From positions 248,001 through 312,000 of the forward strand of contig NZ_MVDD01000001.1 of NCBI RefSeq assembly GCF_002843315.1: a DNA stretch of 64,000 bases, read 5' to 3'. The position numbers and the translations under genes are program-made. The notes under the pieces were generated by a model that was given only the letters and a program-made list of their open reading frames with translations, did not search any database and was not told the DNA's origin. The DNA comes from Labilibaculum filiforme (GTDB lineage: Bacteria; Bacteroidota; Bacteroidia; Bacteroidales; Marinifilaceae). Positions 25,576 through 34,788 of the stretch are shown here, piece by piece. Each line of letters starts with the position of its first letter. The stretch's first letter is position 1.

Positions 25576-28500
25576 TTACAAGGTAAAAGTTAATCCAAAA
25601 GTGTAAAACTCATTGCTAGGTCCAGCACCATATTCTCCGAATTTTGCTGTTACATCATTACCAAAGGTTGTTGTCTCTGGATCGATGTATGCATTTTCAG
25701 CTGGAGTCCACAATAGAATATTACTAGCACTTAATGATAAGTTCACAGCACTAACATGTAACCTTTTGCAGAAATTGTCAGACAATGAATAGGAAAGACT
25801 TACATTTCTTAATTTTAAATAAGAACGATCGATAATGTTATCCGCGTCACCGTCGAATCCACCACCATCACCATAAAATTTATGTAATGCAGTAGGATCA
25901 ACCGGTGTTGTGTTTTCAACATAACCACCTCTACCATCAGAAACTACCGAGTTTGGAACCAAGAAGGTTTTTCTATCGTTCAATACTGTTTCCGTTGAAG
26001 CTCCTGTCCAATGCAAATAATCCTTAGTATAAGAATACATATAACCTCCGTAGCGGAAATCTAAAGTTGCTCCCAAAACAAATCCTTTATAAGAAAAAGT
26101 ATTGGTTAAACCCATTCTGTACTTTTCATTGATGTCCTTACCAATAAATTCAGTTTCTGTTGTTGGCTGAGGATTACCACTTCCATCAACAACTGTTTTC
26201 ATTACTCCATCTACTTCCACTTTTTTAACTGCAGCAATTTTAAATTGCCCCATAGCTTCACCTTCAACAGCATAGATTCCAGCACCACCAAATCCGCCTA
26301 AGTAAACTTCATCAACATCAAGATTTTCCATTTCGTTTCTATTCAAAGCAACGTTATAGGAAACATCCCAAGTAAAGTTTGCAGTTTTAACTGGTGTGAA
26401 ATTTAATACGAACTCGATACCTTGATTTCGAACATCACCTAAATTAGCCATCTGAGTTGTATAACCTGACGATGGGTCTTTTGGTAATTCTGATATCAAA
26501 CCTTCTGTTAAACGATTATAGTAAGAGAAATCGATACCTAAACGGCTATTAAAGAATTGAGCTTCAACACCAAGTTCAAATTCCTTAGTTAACTCATTTG
26601 TTAAATCTGGATTACCCAAACGATTAGAAGCCATGTATGAATTTACACCTCCAATTGGGAAAGAAAGATCATCAATATCTGGATAGCCAGGATTTCCAGA
26701 AAAAGCAGAAACATATCTATCGTATACAGAATAAGGATCAGCATCGTTACCTGTCATACCATAAGCTGCTCTTACTTTAGCAAAATTTAAAATTCCTGTA
26801 TCAATATCGTTATACTTTAAGTAGTCAGTAACAAGGAAACTACCTGTAACACCTGGATAAAAATAATCGTTTTGACCAGTAGGTAAAGTCGACGACCAGT
26901 CATTACGAGCTGTAAGCGTTAAGTAAGCATAGTTTCTATAGCTAAAGTCGACATTAGCATATAATCCAATCAAACGACGTTTTTCGTCATATTGAGTAGA
27001 TACTGAAGGAGCCAAACTATTGCTAAGATTATAAAAACCAGGAATATCAATAGAATTGATACTACCATTCAACCAATTATAACTTCTTTCGTTCACATTT
27101 AAACCAACGATCGCATTCATTGTAAAATCTTCGTTAAGACTTTTCTTGAAGCTAGCCATTAAGTCATGATTAACTTGAGTTCTTGATCTACGAATTTCAG
27201 AATAGCTACCTGGATTTGCTGAACTAGAACCGTCATTAGGAGCACCTGGTGTGAAAGCGATAATTGCTGTATGTGTTTCAGATCTTGAAGTTTCATAATC
27301 ACCTCCAAAACGGTAACTCAAATTCAAATCCTTAGTAAATTCGTAATCTAATTGAAATTTACCGAAGATCTTCTTTTTATTCTGTACTGCAGAATTTTCA
27401 TTCAACACATAGTATGGATTTACACCGTAAGGAGTAAAATAGTTATCCAAATTATTGAATTTATCATTATAGTTTTCCAAATCTACAATTGAAATATCAT
27501 TTGCCGACTCGTATAAGGATCTAAAAACAGATGTTCCTTGTCCAGACGCAACTGCTTTAGTTTTCTCAGTACTGAAGTTTACAGAAGAGCTTATAGTTAA
27601 ATTACCAGCTTTATGAGAACCCTTAGTTGCAATAGTATATCGCTTATAAGAATCATTATCCGTTGGAATTACTCCATCAACAGAATTTTGAGATAAGGAC
27701 ATAAAGTAATTGGTAGAAGCATTCCCCCCACTTAATGAAACCGAGTTTTTAACATTCTTACCTGTTTCATAGAAATCACGTACTCTATCTTCCAAAAATA
27801 CATAAGGTTTAATCTGCTGACTGTTATCAACAACATTACCCCAAACACGATCTTTTCCATCGTAAGCTGGTCCCCAGTTTCCATTTTCGTCTAATGCTCT
27901 ATCACCAGACCAACCTTGTCCAAATTGACTCTGAACATCAGGAAGACGACCTACTCTTGAAAGAGTAACAGATCCACTATAAGATACTCGCACCTTGCCT
28001 TCAGTATCTTTACCTGATTTAGTTGTAATCATGATTACACCATTAGCAGCACGTGAACCGTAAAGTGCGGTTGCCGCAGCTCCTTTCAATACAGTCATAT
28101 CCTCAATATCATCAGGATTAATTGCATTAATACCTGATCCAAAGTCAACTTGTGAGTTTAGAGCACTTCCTGAGCTATTCTGCTCATTAGTAATCGGCAC
28201 ACCATCAACAATATATAAAGGTTGATTATTTCCAAACGAAGAAGCACCACGAATCATTACATTCTGAGTCGATCCTGGTCCTGGAGCTGTTGAAATATCA
28301 ACCCCTGCTACCTTACCTTGAAGTGCACTCATTGGATTAACCGCTTGAGATTTTCCAATCTCATCTCCCCCTATCGAAGTTGCAGCATATCCTAATGCTT
28401 TCTTTTCACGAGTTACTCCCATTGCAGTTACAACAACTTCATCCATACCAATAGATTCAGTTTCCATAACAACATTAATTGTAGTTGTGGTAATAGCTCG

Positions 28501-28749
28501 CTCTTGCATAGTCATTCCAACAAACGAAAAAACCAAAGTTTTTCCATCAACAGGAACACTTAAAGAATAGTTACCATCGAAATCAGTAGTGGTACCAATG
28601 GTTGTACCTTTTACAATTACAGAAACTCCTGGGATAGACAGCCCATCATCGGCTGAAGTAACCACCCCTGAAACTTCTCGACTTTGAGCTAGAACGCTCT
28701 GTAACCCTATTACAAATAGGATTAACATCGAAAATAAACTTTTTTTCAT
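25576..28749 (-). CDS. SusC/RagA-type TonB-linked outer-membrane transporter (locus 1)
   Basis: 1057 residues. Signal peptide (1-21, ending VLAQ), carboxypeptidase-regulatory-like domain (about 25-100, VSGVVTSADDGLSIPGVSVIVKG region), the linker SIGMDEVVVTAMG, a plug domain (GKVAGVDISTAPGPGSTQNV, then PLYIVDGVPI and LKGAAATALYGSRAANGVI), and a 22-strand barrel ending FYTFGLTFTL. It imports a ligand captured by its SusD partner, with energy from TonB-ExbBD. The first 110 residues are nearly identical to the second SusC in this window, at DNA level too; the rest is clearly different, so the two likely carry different cargo. It heads a four-gene operon. Confidence 0.95.
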   Translation of the reverse strand: MKKSLFSMLILFVIGLQSVLAQSREVSGVVTSADDGLSIPGVSVIVKGTTIGTTTDFDGNYSLSVPVDGKTLVFSFVGMTMQERAITTTTINVVMETESIGMDEVVVTAMGVTREKKALGYAATSIGGDEIGKSQAVNPMSALQGKVAGVDISTAPGPGSTQNVMIRGASSFGNNQPLYIVDGVPITNEQNSSGSALNSQVDFGSGINAINPDDIEDMTVLKGAAATALYGSRAANGVIMITTKSGKDTEGKVRVSYSGSVTLSRVGRLPDVQSQFGQGWSGDRALDENGNWGPAYDGKDRVWGNVVDNSQQIKPYVFLEDRVRDFYETGKNVKNSVSLSGGNASTNYFMSLSQNSVDGVIPTDNDSYKRYTIATKGSHKAGNLTISSSVNFSTEKTKAVASGQGTSVFRSLYESANDISIVDLENYNDKFNNLDNYFTPYGVNPYYVLNENSAVQNKKKIFGKFQLDYEFTKDLNLSYRFGGDYETSRSETHTAIIAFTPGAPNDGSSSANPGSYSEIRRSRTQVNHDLMASFKKSLNEDFTMNAIVGLNVNERSYNWLNGSINSIDIPGFYNLSNSLAPSVSTQYDEKRRLIGLYANVDFSYRNYAYLTLTARNDWSSTLPTGQNDYFYPGVTGSFLVTDYLKYNDIDTGILNFAKVRAAYGMTGNDADPYSVYDRYVSAFSGNPGYPDIDDLSFPIGGVNSYMASNRLGNPDLTNELTKEFELGVEAQFFNSRLGIDFSYYNRLTEGLISELPKDPSSGYTTQMANLGDVRNQGIEFVLNFTPVKTANFTWDVSYNVALNRNEMENLDVDEVYLGGFGGAGIYAVEGEAMGQFKIAAVKKVEVDGVMKTVVDGSGNPQPTTETEFIGKDINEKYRMGLTNTFSYKGFVLGATLDFRYGGYMYSYTKDYLHWTGASTETVLNDRKTFLVPNSVVSDGRGGYVENTTPVDPTALHKFYGDGGGFDGDADNIIDRSYLKLRNVSLSYSLSDNFCKRLHVSAVNLSLSASNILLWTPAENAYIDPETTTFGNDVTAKFGEYGAGPSNEFYTFGLTFTL

Positions 28750-28796
28750 AAACCTTTAGTTAGTGGTTAATTAACATTAATACACATTTATATATA
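28504..28796 (-). repeat. Copy 1 of a repeat covering the 5' end and leader of susC
   Basis: It corresponds without gaps to 37765-38057 up to the start codon (constant offset of 9261). In the 150 bases next to the ATG I count five differences. It covers the signal peptide, the regulatory domain and about 46 bases of leader. Confidence 0.9.
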
Positions 28797-28943
28797 AATC
28801 CATCTATCTCGAAATACTTTGGAGATAGAAGCAATAAAATGCACCCTTTAGAATTGTTTTTAAGACGAAATAGGAATTCATATAACTCCTAATAGTCTTC
28901 TTTCTTAATGCAGATATCAAATACCCCTATTTAATCTGCGACC

Positions 28944-28975
28944 TCAAAAGTGTGAAAAAAACTTAAACTTTCAAA
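28944..28975 (-). promoter_or_regulatory. Candidate promoter of susC operon 1
   Basis: The reverse strand reads TTTG, 19 bases, CACTTTTG (one mismatch to TAnnTTTG). The 32-base block recurs at 38193-38224 before the second susC with one difference, although flanking sequence has diverged. It predicts an mRNA leader of about 190 bases. Confidence 0.6.
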
Positions 28976-29102
28976 TAGTTTATTTTCGTAATCCTTTTAA
29001 TTATAAACAAAAACAAATAGATTTAATAACATATACTAACTATTATGGCAAATTTAGTATCAAATTACAATTCATCTATTGTTCTCATTTCCAATTTCAT
29101 TC

Positions 29103-29118
29103 ACGTTAACGTTTGCGT
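29103..29118. promoter_or_regulatory. Candidate LacI-type operator upstream of susC operon 1
   Basis: The reverse strand reads ACGCAAACGTTAACGT, a near-palindrome that resembles the PurR/LacI-family operator core (CAAACGTT). It sits in a 31-base stretch (29094-29124) that is identical before the second susC. It lies about 127 bases upstream of the promoter, far for a simple repressor, so activation or looping is possible. Confidence 0.5.
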
Positions 29119-29627
29119 AACTTTAAAGAAGTCTTCCTCTACATTTACAAATAATCTAAATCATACATTTTTTTTTTATTTATAATCAATCAACTTATTT
29201 TTGATGACTATTCCTTCCAAATTTGGAGAATCCTGCGGTATATTTTTGGATGAAATGTTGAAAATAAGACCTAGTCTACATTTCTAATTGTTTAAAATTG
29301 AAGAGGTAGCGAAAATTTAAGATGATACAATTTTTACCAAAGTCACTATACCTGAAGTATAATTTCTGTATAATATCCTTATCACTTAAAGTAAAAATAA
29401 CAAACCAGATACTATTACACTCTCTTTCGAATGACCATCACTTTCTAATCTAATATTTCGCAAAAAAACTTGAACAGATTTCTTAGCATCTTAAAACTAA
29501 TCACGAAATATCAAACACCATATTTAATGCATTTATCGCAATGGTGAGAAGAAAGAAAACTTCAATAATTATTTTAAACCCAATTAATAACATATTAATC
29601 TTTAATTAAAAACATAAAAAAATATTA

Positions 29628-29635
29628 TATCTTTG
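29628..29635 (+). promoter_or_regulatory. Candidate -7 element of the M16 peptidase gene
   Basis: TATCTTTG matches TAnnTTTG exactly and lies 30 bases before the ATG. No clear -33 element is seen. Confidence 0.45.
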
Positions 29636-29664
29636 AATATAACAACATAAATTAATAATTAATC

Positions 29665-32544
29665 ATGAAAAAATTACTGTCAATCACCGTTCTGTTGCTA
29701 TTTATTGCAACATCAATAATGGCTCAAACAACGAGCTATAAGTTAAAAAACGGACTAACCATTATCCTCAACGAGGATCATCAACAACCTTCAATTTATG
29801 GATGTATTGTTACCAAATCAGGATCTAAAGATGATCCCTCTGATGCTACAGGATTAGCACATTACCTTGAACATGTACTATTCAAAGGAACATCTGAAAT
29901 TGGGACAACAAACTGGGAACAAGAAAAAGTTCACTATGACAAAATCATAGCTCTTTATGATGATCTGGAAAAAACAACTGTAGAAGAAGATATAAATAGA
30001 ATTCAAAAAGAAATTAACGAAGAATCGTTATTAGCCGGAAAATTTACTATTGCAAATGAATTTAGTAATATTATCCAGTCTATTGGCGGTACCAGCTTAA
30101 ATGCAGGAACTGGTTTCGACATGACCCAATTCTACAACAATTTTCCTGCGGGACAACTGGAAGCATGGTTAGAAATCTATTCCAATCGATTTGTACATCC
30201 AGTTTTTAGAGGTTTTCAAGCTGAACTCGAGACTGTATATGAGGAAAAAAACATGTACTCCGACTCTCCATTTTCTGTATTAGGAGAAGAATTTAATAGT
30301 GCCTATTATGGTGAAAAAACTCCTTATGGAAGACCTATTATCGGTTTTACAGAACACTTAAAAAAGCCATCTCTTAGCAAACTAATCAAACACTACGAAA
30401 AATTTTATGTTCCTGGAAATATGGGACTGATTTTGTCAGGAGATTTCAATAGTGAAAATGCCAAAAAATTGATAGAAAACACCTTTGGAAAGTGGGACGC
30501 AAAACCACTTCCTATTAGAAAACCCATAACAAAAGCTTCCCTAAATGGAAACAAAAAAGTAAAAATAAAAGTCACTCCAATACCAGTAGCAATATGGGGA
30601 TTTCCTGCTGTAGAATCTGGCAACAAAGATGAAATAGCTTTGGATATTATGTGCCGATTATTATCAAACAATGAACAAACAGGAATTCTCGACAAATACG
30701 TTATTGACGGGGATATTCAAAATATAAGTGTTGGCTTAGATTCTAAAATAAATGATGGACTATTACAGATACTGTCAGTACCTATATTTGACTATAATCA
30801 ATTAAATTTCACGCCTCTTAGTGCTGTTGAAAAAATGATTTTTAAAGGTATAGAAGAACTAAAATCAGGAACTTTTGAAGAATGGACATTATCAGCCATC
30901 CAAGATAAAATGTGTACCGATTTTGAATTAGCGAAAGAATCAGGCAACTCAACAGGAAGGATATTAGCATCAATGTTCGCAAGCCACCAAACTATCGAAG
31001 ATTTTGATAAGTATCCAACAAAAGTTCAGTCAGTAACAAAAGATGATATCTTAAAAGTTGCAAATGAATATTTAACAGACAACTACCTTTCATTATTTTC
31101 AAGCAGAGGAAAAGCTGAAAAAGATAAAATTGAGAAACCTGAAATTAAACCAATAGAACCAAGTAAAGGGTCAGTTTCTGATTTTTCTAAAAAAATAGCT
31201 ATAATAGCACCTCTTGAAAAAACACCGCAATATTTTGATTTAAATAAGGATATAACAAAAGAGACAATTGCCGATAAAGTTAATCTTTACTATAATCAAA
31301 ATTCCAAAAATAATGTCTTCTCTCTAACACTTAAATATGGCGTTGGAAATATTGAAATTCCAACTTTAGATTTAGCTACTTCATTGATGAATAAAGCCGG
31401 AATTATGGCAATGTTCACACCACATGAACTTAAAAAAGAATTTGCCAAAATTTCATGTAGTTACTATTTCTCAAACGATGAAAATTACACCTACGTAACA
31501 CTTACAGGTCAAGAACAAAACTTGGCACAAGCATGTCAATTACTTTCAAGAACCTACATTCTACCGGCTTTAGACGATAAACAAATGGACCAACTTCTCG
31601 GAAGCATAATCGGCTCTAGAAGAATGGAAAAAGATGAAAAAGACTCACAATCTAGTGCTATAGAAGAATACTTAAAATATCATGAAAATTCACCAGAATT
31701 AACACGATTAAGTAATGAAGATCTTAAATCTTTAACCAAATCTACATTAACAGCCGACTTTATCAAAGCAACACAGTATGAAACGTCGATTCATTATGTT
31801 GGTAAAAAACCATTTAAAGAAGTTAAAGAGACCTTAATGGCCAATCTAGCAATTCCATCAGGTTTAAAAGAATCTAATTCCCCACAATTAATAGAAGACT
31901 TCAATTATTCAGAAAATACTATTTACTTTCTAAATAATAGTGATGCTCGTCAAAGTGATGTTCACTTAGTACTTCTTGGAGAGAACTTTAATTTAGACCA
32001 GCAACCAATAATCAATGCATTTAACCAATACTTTGGTGGAGGATTTAATGGGATTGTCCTTCAAGAATTAAGAGAACTTAGATCATTTGCTTACACTGCA
32101 CAGGCTATGTACTCTACTCCAGATATTACGAACAAACCAGCACATTTAAATGGTTACATTGGTGTACAAGCAGATAAAACCGCAGACGCTGTGACCGAGT
32201 TTATAAAACTAATAAGAGAATTACCGGAAAAACCAGAACGAATTGAGAATATTAGAAGCTATCTTGTACAAGCAACCTTAAGTAATAAACCTTCTTTTAG
32301 GTACTTAAGTCAAAATATAGAAGAATGGCAAAGATTAGGTTACAATGAAGATCCTAGTAAATCAAAAATTGCTTCCTACTCAGATATGACGTTCAATGAC
32401 ATTTTAGATTTCTACAAAAAGAATATTCAAAACAAACCAATTGCAATAGCAATTGTGGGAAATAAAAAACTAGTTGACATTAAGAAACTGGAAGAAATTG
32501 CCAAAATAACATATTTAAACCCCAATAAAATATTTAAAGATTAA
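29665..32544 (+). CDS. Secreted M16 (pitrilysin-family) zinc metallopeptidase
   Basis: 959 residues. A signal peptide (1-21, SIMAQ-T) sends it to the periplasm or beyond. The zinc motif HYLEH is at 66-70 (GLAHYLEHVLFKGT), with the expected third ligand Glu in the ELETVYEEKN segment (187-194). The two M16 halves are present: about 22-480 active, and about 540-950 a catalytically silent half lacking the motif, with LQELRELRSFAYTAQA typical of the second half. M16 enzymes enclose and cut peptides of limited size. The place, facing susC operon 1 and before a second susCD pair, suggests it processes peptides brought in by one of these systems. That role is inference. Confidence 0.92.
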   Translation: MKKLLSITVLLLFIATSIMAQTTSYKLKNGLTIILNEDHQQPSIYGCIVTKSGSKDDPSDATGLAHYLEHVLFKGTSEIGTTNWEQEKVHYDKIIALYDDLEKTTVEEDINRIQKEINEESLLAGKFTIANEFSNIIQSIGGTSLNAGTGFDMTQFYNNFPAGQLEAWLEIYSNRFVHPVFRGFQAELETVYEEKNMYSDSPFSVLGEEFNSAYYGEKTPYGRPIIGFTEHLKKPSLSKLIKHYEKFYVPGNMGLILSGDFNSENAKKLIENTFGKWDAKPLPIRKPITKASLNGNKKVKIKVTPIPVAIWGFPAVESGNKDEIALDIMCRLLSNNEQTGILDKYVIDGDIQNISVGLDSKINDGLLQILSVPIFDYNQLNFTPLSAVEKMIFKGIEELKSGTFEEWTLSAIQDKMCTDFELAKESGNSTGRILASMFASHQTIEDFDKYPTKVQSVTKDDILKVANEYLTDNYLSLFSSRGKAEKDKIEKPEIKPIEPSKGSVSDFSKKIAIIAPLEKTPQYFDLNKDITKETIADKVNLYYNQNSKNNVFSLTLKYGVGNIEIPTLDLATSLMNKAGIMAMFTPHELKKEFAKISCSYYFSNDENYTYVTLTGQEQNLAQACQLLSRTYILPALDDKQMDQLLGSIIGSRRMEKDEKDSQSSAIEEYLKYHENSPELTRLSNEDLKSLTKSTLTADFIKATQYETSIHYVGKKPFKEVKETLMANLAIPSGLKESNSPQLIEDFNYSENTIYFLNNSDARQSDVHLVLLGENFNLDQQPIINAFNQYFGGGFNGIVLQELRELRSFAYTAQAMYSTPDITNKPAHLNGYIGVQADKTADAVTEFIKLIRELPEKPERIENIRSYLVQATLSNKPSFRYLSQNIEEWQRLGYNEDPSKSKIASYSDMTFNDILDFYKKNIQNKPIAIAIVGNKKLVDIKKLEEIAKITYLNPNKIFKD

Positions 32545-32561
32545 ATAAACAACCTATAAAT

Positions 32562-32650
32562 AAAGCCTCAGCAAACTGAACTGCACCCCAAAAGTTGGAC
32601 ACAACATTTGGGGTTCACTTCACTATGGTTTACTGAGGTTTTTATTTTTT
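32562..32650 (+). repeat. Hairpin made of two facing IS3-like ends, acting as terminator
   Basis: TGAACTGCACCCCAAAAGTT (from 32577) resembles the end of IS3/IS150-group elements. The right side, read in reverse from 32622, gives TGAAGTGAACCCCAAATGTT, a second such end. They meet at GTTGGACACAAC. Outer arms CCTCAG/CTGAGG (32566-32571, 32633-32638) extend the stem, and a T-rich tract follows, so it can terminate the peptidase transcript. No transposase remains. Confidence 0.6.
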
Positions 32651-33183
32651 CCCTATGGACAATTAGTAATCACAATAAATAAAGCTAAACGGTTTACACT
32701 CCATAAACTTACCATAGTCGCATCTTTATTTCCGAATTATAGATTAACAATTTTCTTAATGCCAATCATATTAGAAGTAGGATTGCCTTACGAAATATGG
32801 TTAATGATCACATTATTAAACCATACCTTACAAGAATATCTTCTTAAATTTCCGATACATATCTAAAAAGTAAAACCATTTGAAAAAGTCTTAACTATCG
32901 TTTTCTTTAAAATAGGTTAAATAAGTAAAAACTAAATAATACAAGATTTTTAACGTTATCGTTGCATTAAAAGCTGAATCAAATATATAGATGAATTTAG
33001 TTAAATACTACTACTCAACAAGACTAAACAATACCTATTCACGAATTTACAGTGCATAAGCGTACTTAAATTATAATTCCATAATGCCATTAAAGAATTA
33101 CGCTAATTGTAAAGGCAAACTATAGCTTCTTAATGGATAAATCCTCCACTCCAAATCTGGATCGTAAATAAAATAAATTCGCA

Positions 33184-33218
33184 TAAAAAAAGCAGCTCTC
33201 CACTACAGAAAGCTGCTA
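33184..33218 (-). terminator. Intrinsic terminator of susCD operon 2
   Basis: AGCAGCT (33191-33197) pairs with AGCTGCT (33211-33217) and an A-run on the left becomes the U-tract on the reverse strand, about 70 bases past the susD stop. Confidence 0.75.
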
Positions 33219-33289
33219 TAATTATTATCATTTTAACCCAATACCTTTAACAAAAATAAAGACTAATAGGTTATAACTAACTAAAACCT

Positions 33290-34768
33290 TTAGTTAATAT
33301 TAGGGTTATCCTGAATTTCCTGATAAGGAATATCAAGAGTTAATCGATCGTCATTATAAGGAATTGCTTCATTATATTCAATGTGACCTTCGCGTACAAT
33401 AGTAGCCTTGTTACGTTTCATAGCCAAATAACTTTTACCTTCACCCCACATTTCGATTCTCCATTGATGATAAATCTCATCTTTAAGAGCTTGTCCTGTA
33501 AGTCCTGAAATGAATGCATAATCTGTGTCTCTTTCTGAAACAAGTTGAAGTAAAGTCGTTTGTGCATCAACATCTTTATTGTCAAAAGCTTCGGCTTCGG
33601 CTTTAATTAGAACCATTTCTTCTACACGCATATATACATAGTCGGATGTAACTTCACGTTGTCCACCAATACTAAGACCTTCAGCATAAAATTTATATGC
33701 AGGATAATTCAAAGACTCTGACCATGGGTCAATAAACTGTCCTTTACGTACATCTGTATCAGGAATACTAGCAAAAAGCCCAGCATCCATTGTTTTAGGA
33801 TCGCCTGCCCATGCATAACTATAGGTAAATATATCCACTTGTCCCCACCAAGAAACCAAATCTAATCCTTGATCCAAAGTCAAATCCATACCCCAAATCC
33901 AATCGGCACCATCACCATCAATATAACTAAACGCATTACGCTTATTATCACCATTATAAACAGCTAAATCTCTAGGTATAATTGCGTATTTGTCAATCAG
34001 TTTTTGAGCAGTTGTTGCAGCATTACCATATTCACCCATTGTTAAATAAGTATATGCCAATAATCCATTTGCAACATCCTGATCTACACCTTGAAGTCCT
34101 TCACGAGTATAACCATCCAATAAAGTAGAACTAGCTTCCAAATCAGACTTAATACGAGCCCATACATCAGCACCAGTACTCAAAGGCATATCAACCTCTG
34201 TAAGCGATGTAGTAAGTGGTAAAATTGGTGTAGCAGGATTATACTCTTCAGCATAAAGATTTGCTAAATAGAAATAGCAGTACGCTCTCATTGTTTTCGC
34301 TTGTCCCATCTGCCATTTTGCATCATCACTTTCCAATACAGCATCATTACCTCCCAAACCGTCGATAATTGTATTGGTCGCACGAATAATTCTATAGTAG
34401 TAACGCCAAGGTTTATAGTTATCATTATCTCTATAATCCAAAGTAGTAGTCAAATTAGCAAGGTTTTTATACCAACCATAGTTATATCCACCTAATACCA
34501 TATCACCACTCAACATATCAGAAAAGATATCATATCCCTTCTGTCCGAAGTCATTGTGATCTAAATCAGTACCACCAGTTCCTGTTTGATACATTAAAGT
34601 ATATAATCCTCGAATGGTACCATTAAAAATCTCAGCATTTAAAGGTCCCACCTCCGCCATTCTATCTGTTGATATCAACTCTGTGGATTCCGACTCCAAA
34701 AAGTCGTCAGAACAAGAAAACACTCCAACAGCCATCAACAACAAGAAGCTTTTCAAAATATATTTCAT
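33290..34768 (-). CDS. SusD/RagB-type outer-membrane nutrient-binding lipoprotein (locus 2)
   Basis: 492 residues. The lipobox VGVFSC gives a lipid-bearing C19, followed by SDDFLESESTE, an acidic surface-export signal. The N-terminal part (WRYYYRIIRATNTIIDGL, KTMRAYCYFYLANLYAEEY) is the classical RagB/SusD tetratricopeptide core, and the C-terminal part (RVEEMVLIKAEAEAFDNKD, WRIEMWGEGKSYLAMKRNK) is the usual SusD end (PF07980). It belongs to a different SusD branch than the locus 1 protein. It lies 20 bases after its susC. No further genes follow before the terminator, so this is a minimal pair without linked enzymes, and the substrate is unknown. Confidence 0.93.
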   Translation of the reverse strand: MKYILKSFLLLMAVGVFSCSDDFLESESTELISTDRMAEVGPLNAEIFNGTIRGLYTLMYQTGTGGTDLDHNDFGQKGYDIFSDMLSGDMVLGGYNYGWYKNLANLTTTLDYRDNDNYKPWRYYYRIIRATNTIIDGLGGNDAVLESDDAKWQMGQAKTMRAYCYFYLANLYAEEYNPATPILPLTTSLTEVDMPLSTGADVWARIKSDLEASSTLLDGYTREGLQGVDQDVANGLLAYTYLTMGEYGNAATTAQKLIDKYAIIPRDLAVYNGDNKRNAFSYIDGDGADWIWGMDLTLDQGLDLVSWWGQVDIFTYSYAWAGDPKTMDAGLFASIPDTDVRKGQFIDPWSESLNYPAYKFYAEGLSIGGQREVTSDYVYMRVEEMVLIKAEAEAFDNKDVDAQTTLLQLVSERDTDYAFISGLTGQALKDEIYHQWRIEMWGEGKSYLAMKRNKATIVREGHIEYNEAIPYNDDRLTLDIPYQEIQDNPNIN

Positions 34769-34788
34769 AATCTTCTTTTTTTTAATAA

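Larger units (their letters stand above)
28750..29664. other. Long intergenic region between divergent susC and M16 peptidase genes
   Basis: No gene is visible in 915 AT-rich bases. From left to right it contains a conserved susC leader block, a leader of about 190 bases, the candidate susC promoter (28944-28975), a candidate operator (29103-29118) and, at the right, the peptidase -7 element (29628-29635). The part from about 29130 to 29600 shows nothing I recognise. Confidence 0.6.
32545..33289. other. Intergenic region between convergent M16 peptidase and susD genes
   Basis: No gene in 745 bases. Its left end holds the IS-end-like hairpin and T-tract (32562-32650), its right end the terminator of susCD operon 2 (33184-33218). 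The sequence between (about 32660-33170) is AT-rich with stop codons in all frames and shows nothing I recognise. Confidence 0.6.
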
